Source: JAPPKS01 sp963667895 (GTDB lineage: Bacteria; Poribacteria; WGA-4E; PCPOR2b). Taken from it: a stretch of DNA of 64,000 nucleotides. The notes under the pieces are model-generated. The model was not told the origin of the DNA, made no database searches, and saw nothing but the letters and a program-made list of their open reading frames with translations. The stretch is taken from contig OZ245030.1 in the NCBI GenBank assembly GCA_965223985.1, positions 3,906,001 to 3,970,000 on the forward strand, given 5' to 3'. A program made the translations under genes and the position numbers. Below, piece after piece: positions 62,401-64,000 of the stretch (the first letter of the stretch is position 1; each line of letters opens with the position of its first letter).

Positions 62401-64000
62401 CGGGGCGCCGCTTACCGGATACAGCTATCAGTTAGTTAGCTACGCGCCCGGCGAATTTCGCGTCCTCCCTACCGTCATCCGGGACCCTCAACACCCGGGT
62501 GATATGCGGCTCGGACCGGTGGCTTCGCTGAACGTATTAGCGCCGGGCGAGACGTCTAGTACTTCTTACGAAATGAACAGCGCGGAATACTACGCACTAG
62601 GAAAAGCCTATTTCGACGACGGTCAATATGATGAAGCACGGCCCATGCTTGAAGCACTCCCCACTGACAGCCCGCATGACAACGCGAAAGAGACCGCGCA
62701 GATGCTGTTGTGGATATACACCACAGAAGACGACTACGGAGCAAAGAACGTCGTCGACGCGTTTGAACGCACTCGCGACCTCTATCCCGAACTCAACATT
62801 CCATTAGGCAGGATTCAAGTGGTCAGTTCGGCATATCGCGATATTGGCGAGTTTGAGCGTGCAATGTCGGTTCATCGTTCCACAATCGAATCCAGCTTTG
62901 CAAACGACGCGGGTGTCAGCGCGGCAATTCAGGACGAAGGCGAGTTTCTGCGTTCGTTGGACTACATAGAAGGTTTGTGGCGAGAATATCCCGACACCGC
63001 CACGACCATCCCCGCCTACTTTGCAATTGCACAGTCGCTCTATGCGAGTGTAGACAGCGAGATCAAGCGTGTCAACGATGCAAATTCAGAGACAATGTCC
63101 AAATCGGAAAACCTAAATCGGACAGTGCGGATGCTCTCTCAATTCTTGAGCCTGTATCCGACAAACCCTCTCGCCGACGATGCAGCATTTTCTCTGGCGA
63201 ACGCTCTACTAGATGTCGAAGACTTCCGGAGTGTAGTGCGGTTATGTCAGATGATTCAGGCGCATCATTCGGAAAGTAGTCTCCTGAGCAGTTTCCAGTA
63301 TGTGGAGGCGTTAGGGCTCTTCGCCCTTAATGACTACGACAACGCGATCGCAGCGGCGGCACGCGTCGCATCCGGCGAAAGCGAAGACCGTGACTTTGCG
63401 CGTTACATCATCGGGCAAATCTATCACGCACAGGACAAACCGCAGAAAGCGATTGAATGGTACAGCAAAGTCAGGAAAATCTACCCTGACGCAGATGAAT
63501 CCATCGCTCACTTTGAAGCACAGCAGATTGCATTCCCCGAAGTCACAGTCATACGCCCGGATCCGGATGCCCAGGTAGATTTGAAATTCAAATTTCGGAA
63601 CATTAACTCGGTAGTTATTGAAATCTACCGAATCAATCTAATGAATCTCTTCCTCCGCGAAAAAGACCTCGGTCGCATCGCCAATGTGCACCTCGCGGGA
63701 ATCGAGCCCGACATCAGCCAAACCCTTGAATTTGGTGACGAACATGATTTTATTGAGGTATCCGGCAAATTCCCTCTGCACATCACGGACGAGGGAGCGT
63801 ACCTCGTCATCTGCCGCGGCGGCAATCTGTTCACTAGCGGATTAGTCTTGATTACGTCGTTGAAGATTGAGGTACAGGAGGGCGCAGAGAGTGGTCGCGT
63901 GCGTGTCGTTGTACGGGACACAGTTGCGGGGAAATACCAGTCCAAGGTACATGTTAAAGTCGCTTCTTCCGAGAATGAACATCTGATCTCCGGCGAGACA
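56453..64000 (+). CDS. Giant exported TPR / alpha-2-macroglobulin-like protein (partial, runs off window)
   Basis: TTG 56453 follows TGGAGGAAACCC and begins a signal peptide (M)KTFVLIALATLVFA. The frame stays open for at least 2516 codons to the window end. Order: TPR-type helices (about 30-560), an MG1-like domain near 563 ('RASLRNIEAVTVKIYKIDLE'), the MG2 signature near 760 ('YIYTDRPAYRPGEYVSIRAI'), the A2M core with 'LALVDEALFA' near 1230 and 'TTKWRLTGRGS' near 1350, an alpha/alpha-toroid region (about 1525-1830), more TPRs (about 2040-2360, e.g. 'YYALGKAYFDDGQYDEARPM'), and a second MG1-like start near 2376 ('LKFKFRNINSVVIEIYRINL'). The thioester C-x-E-Q expected before the toroid is absent ('LNDHPRPFQSWSIMRPV' there). 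Bacterial A2Ms protect the periplasm from proteases; this one would not trap covalently. Confidence 0.85.
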   Translation, partial: MKTFVLIALATLVFAHDSASQNDTEAVAHDPIQFALQSRQFNDAVLLINTALTTAENQGEYLLYLKGLALFYNEDYTNAIVACDQLTQAHPDSTWLNKAAFLQAQCHLKLREFKQAEAIYSKEVSRLLSSRRKSEIAQIYVDLAESLARKPRDTDLDAPPPNYQKAYELYQKVLTLEVDSDLHETAAFQLGRMMQLQENYEQALADYETYLTQFDPDFPQRVVAEHPTGKSISQGSHRYQARYHLAECQIAMNLRLLARLALEDLLQLVDIEMKGLLPLIKDAHFLLTRTHHFPAPKSNEALELGAQLARRFQEQFPRDPRSMTLAYEIGEAYRARGRSEEALAAYQDVLDKKGFKVTERKRQIQIPNDQGYHHLRMSAAYQIGRILFDQKKTTLAIEAWTRYIREFPNGSHWTEAQQGIADAEFGIGMTYLAEENYDKAVKAFDAFQAKHPLDERVRKIMFIYGQLHANKGEHQLAIAEWEKLVRRFPNTDESSSALLRIGQTYELRLGDFEKALKSYRKLTSGTWSAHAQREAQELIRQMTEKHLQLVTPRTFRTNEPAHVRASLRNIEAVTVKIYKIDLEAYWRKMYGVDGIEGLNLALIEPDTTWEYRVPEYRKYKNFECDIDIPFEGPGVYAVHLGDESLESTTLLIRSDIETIAKTSRREALIFVQDVVKAEVVADAKVLVSDGSNVVFEGVTGKDGVLHATAPAISNYSLLENQLNDTRWVTAFVSKEGHVATDGIDVSGLGFSKGLTPRGYIYTDRPAYRPGEYVSIRAIIRDVRDGVYVVPDAVHHLSVIDARGRQIYKEEVKLSQFGGFHTQVQLDEGASVGEYRIRVARYDPGRKLEIASHIFTGNFQVQRFQLEKVQLLLDFPRRVYFRGEQVEATFTARYYYGQPVKNAQIQYKLPDGRSYTETADNQGKLKVDFDTKSMQPGKLLHFSGTVPGENASVRAAVTLAHLGFTISVEPDANLVLSGEPFNVTFQTKGADGQPIGAKLTVKVIQRQWSGSVSPVLSKLPWSISYDFSRSTEIIFQEHNLQTDAQTGIGTIQLALDKGGGYYIRASGTDQFGQTVVRSRRVFISDEDDRPQLLIFAERTKTKVGASESIRVHSRLKPVLALITFEGETIINYDVVLLESGMTPVHFTVGHKHFPDFYLGVAAIDNRQLRTNRKHFTVQRQLNLAVTWMRSDSEHEGNNPLPSYLPGEVAELQIRATDQLANPVKAEFSLALVDEALFAGYKDASMDINDFFQKGLRREAAMRTASSCTFYYTAVTGPVNVEIQAMSRKRRGGRPLRMDSKASRAQAPRLEKPLDEPKVREESTYAGHWIGSVITDDSGLATVHIPMPEKTTKWRLTGRGSTVDTLVGQVSVNAITRKDFFLDVRTPRIVTEGDKIRVAVRLHNLTGYEGDAEVKLSLSVDESQPAHGDHKQITISAHDTSEIIFDGFTIPAGKLHASSNQSQLTVEVTATAGSLRDGIRRKITIRAWGLEFMHAQSGTATGDASVYVELPSDQRYTRKGLTISIAPTVSRIIYDLALNDHPRPFQSWSIMRPVIIPSDSGGDLLAVAYALRYQQAVGDNPIDNRRLLTRARTLVNRLVTAQNEDGGWSLIRGVAESYPSVTARNLWALATARDGGAAVDDQVFANAENYLKEALVQINQSDNDTRAVILHAISTVGTVDFDDANRLYRRRNQLSDTALAHAALVFVNLNRLMIAGELLDILERRSLLPEQQGIARVSSSLTTPRPVETVALALLGMQAARPISAWVKNAVQYLMGQRRYYGYSPYSAKGPVVAALATYYQTTQFAANDFNLSVSVNGELLDTISVVGDSANRLIHAPHHQILDGRNRVEMRIDGRGTYSYLVTINGFSPVIPSWVGADSKTDTSLKNVEITRRYLHPPLQYQGKPIAAQSTTEISRLEAGAKVQVAVDIVHEQSAVTPDIGEYDRYLVVDEFFPAGTIVVDGSVVGEFQHYELGDGVIRFYTRRGAPLTGYSYQLVSYAPGEFRVLPTVIRDPQHPGDMRLGPVASLNVLAPGETSSTSYEMNSAEYYALGKAYFDDGQYDEARPMLEALPTDSPHDNAKETAQMLLWIYTTEDDYGAKNVVDAFERTRDLYPELNIPLGRIQVVSSAYRDIGEFERAMSVHRSTIESSFANDAGVSAAIQDEGEFLRSLDYIEGLWREYPDTATTIPAYFAIAQSLYASVDSEIKRVNDANSETMSKSENLNRTVRMLSQFLSLYPTNPLADDAAFSLANALLDVEDFRSVVRLCQMIQAHHSESSLLSSFQYVEALGLFALNDYDNAIAAAARVASGESEDRDFARYIIGQIYHAQDKPQKAIEWYSKVRKIYPDADESIAHFEAQQIAFPEVTVIRPDPDAQVDLKFKFRNINSVVIEIYRINLMNLFLREKDLGRIANVHLAGIEPDISQTLEFGDEHDFIEVSGKFPLHITDEGAYLVICRGGNLFTSGLVLITSLKIEVQEGAESGRVRVVVRDTVAGKYQSKVHVKVASSENEHLISGET

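Overview
The window looks like a chromosomal segment of an uncultured, diderm bacterium. The mix of LamG-type and PD40/WD40 surface proteins, a GH116-type enzyme, Gfo/Idh/MocA and PfkB sugar genes, TPR/spermidine-synthase hybrids and decayed defence genes resembles 'Candidatus Poribacteria' and related sponge or marine lineages; this assignment is inference from gene content only. No rRNA, tRNA or CRISPR array was recognised.

Layout. 1-5.4 kb (minus): 5' part of aspS, hisS, a nucleotidyltransferase/HEAT remnant, and a large membrane spermidine-synthase/TPR protein. 5.9-9.3 kb (plus): a decayed defence/mobile patch with a methyltransferase-HNH fusion broken by one extra base, a small lipoprotein with an in-frame stop, a Shedu (DUF4263) pseudogene between two copies of a short repeat, and an IS3-family integrase scrap. 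9.4-27.7 kb (minus): a carbohydrate/surface locus with a clan-A glycoside hydrolase, eight LamG proteins, two PD40 propellers, epimerase, Gfo/Idh oxidoreductase, PfkB kinase and GH116-like enzyme. 28.4-33.5 kb (plus): a pyrophosphatase-like protein overlapping mtnA, a 2-oxoacid dehydrogenase E2 and an exported WD40 protein. 33.6-34.5 kb (minus): an orphan cas6-like gene. 35.2-52.8 kb (plus): a MoxR / ABC-2 transporter / VWA / DUF58 module split by about 5 kb of unrelated genes (lipoproteins, exported nucleosidase, broken GmrSD-type restriction gene). 53.1-64 kb (plus): a TonB-dependent receptor and the start of a giant TPR/alpha-2-macroglobulin-like exported protein that runs off the window.

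The most striking signal is that all ten exported LamG and PD40 proteins of the 10.9-27.7 kb locus end in the same short tail, roughly [S/A]-V-x-[P/A]-x-x-[K/R]-[L/I]-A-T-x-W-[G/A]-x-[L/I/V]-K followed by a few mostly basic residues, although the two folds are unrelated. I read it as a candidate C-terminal sorting or anchoring tag that matches no named sorting signal I know.

The second theme is gene decay: at least six reading frames carry a frameshift or internal stop, and the recognisable defence genes are prominent among them.
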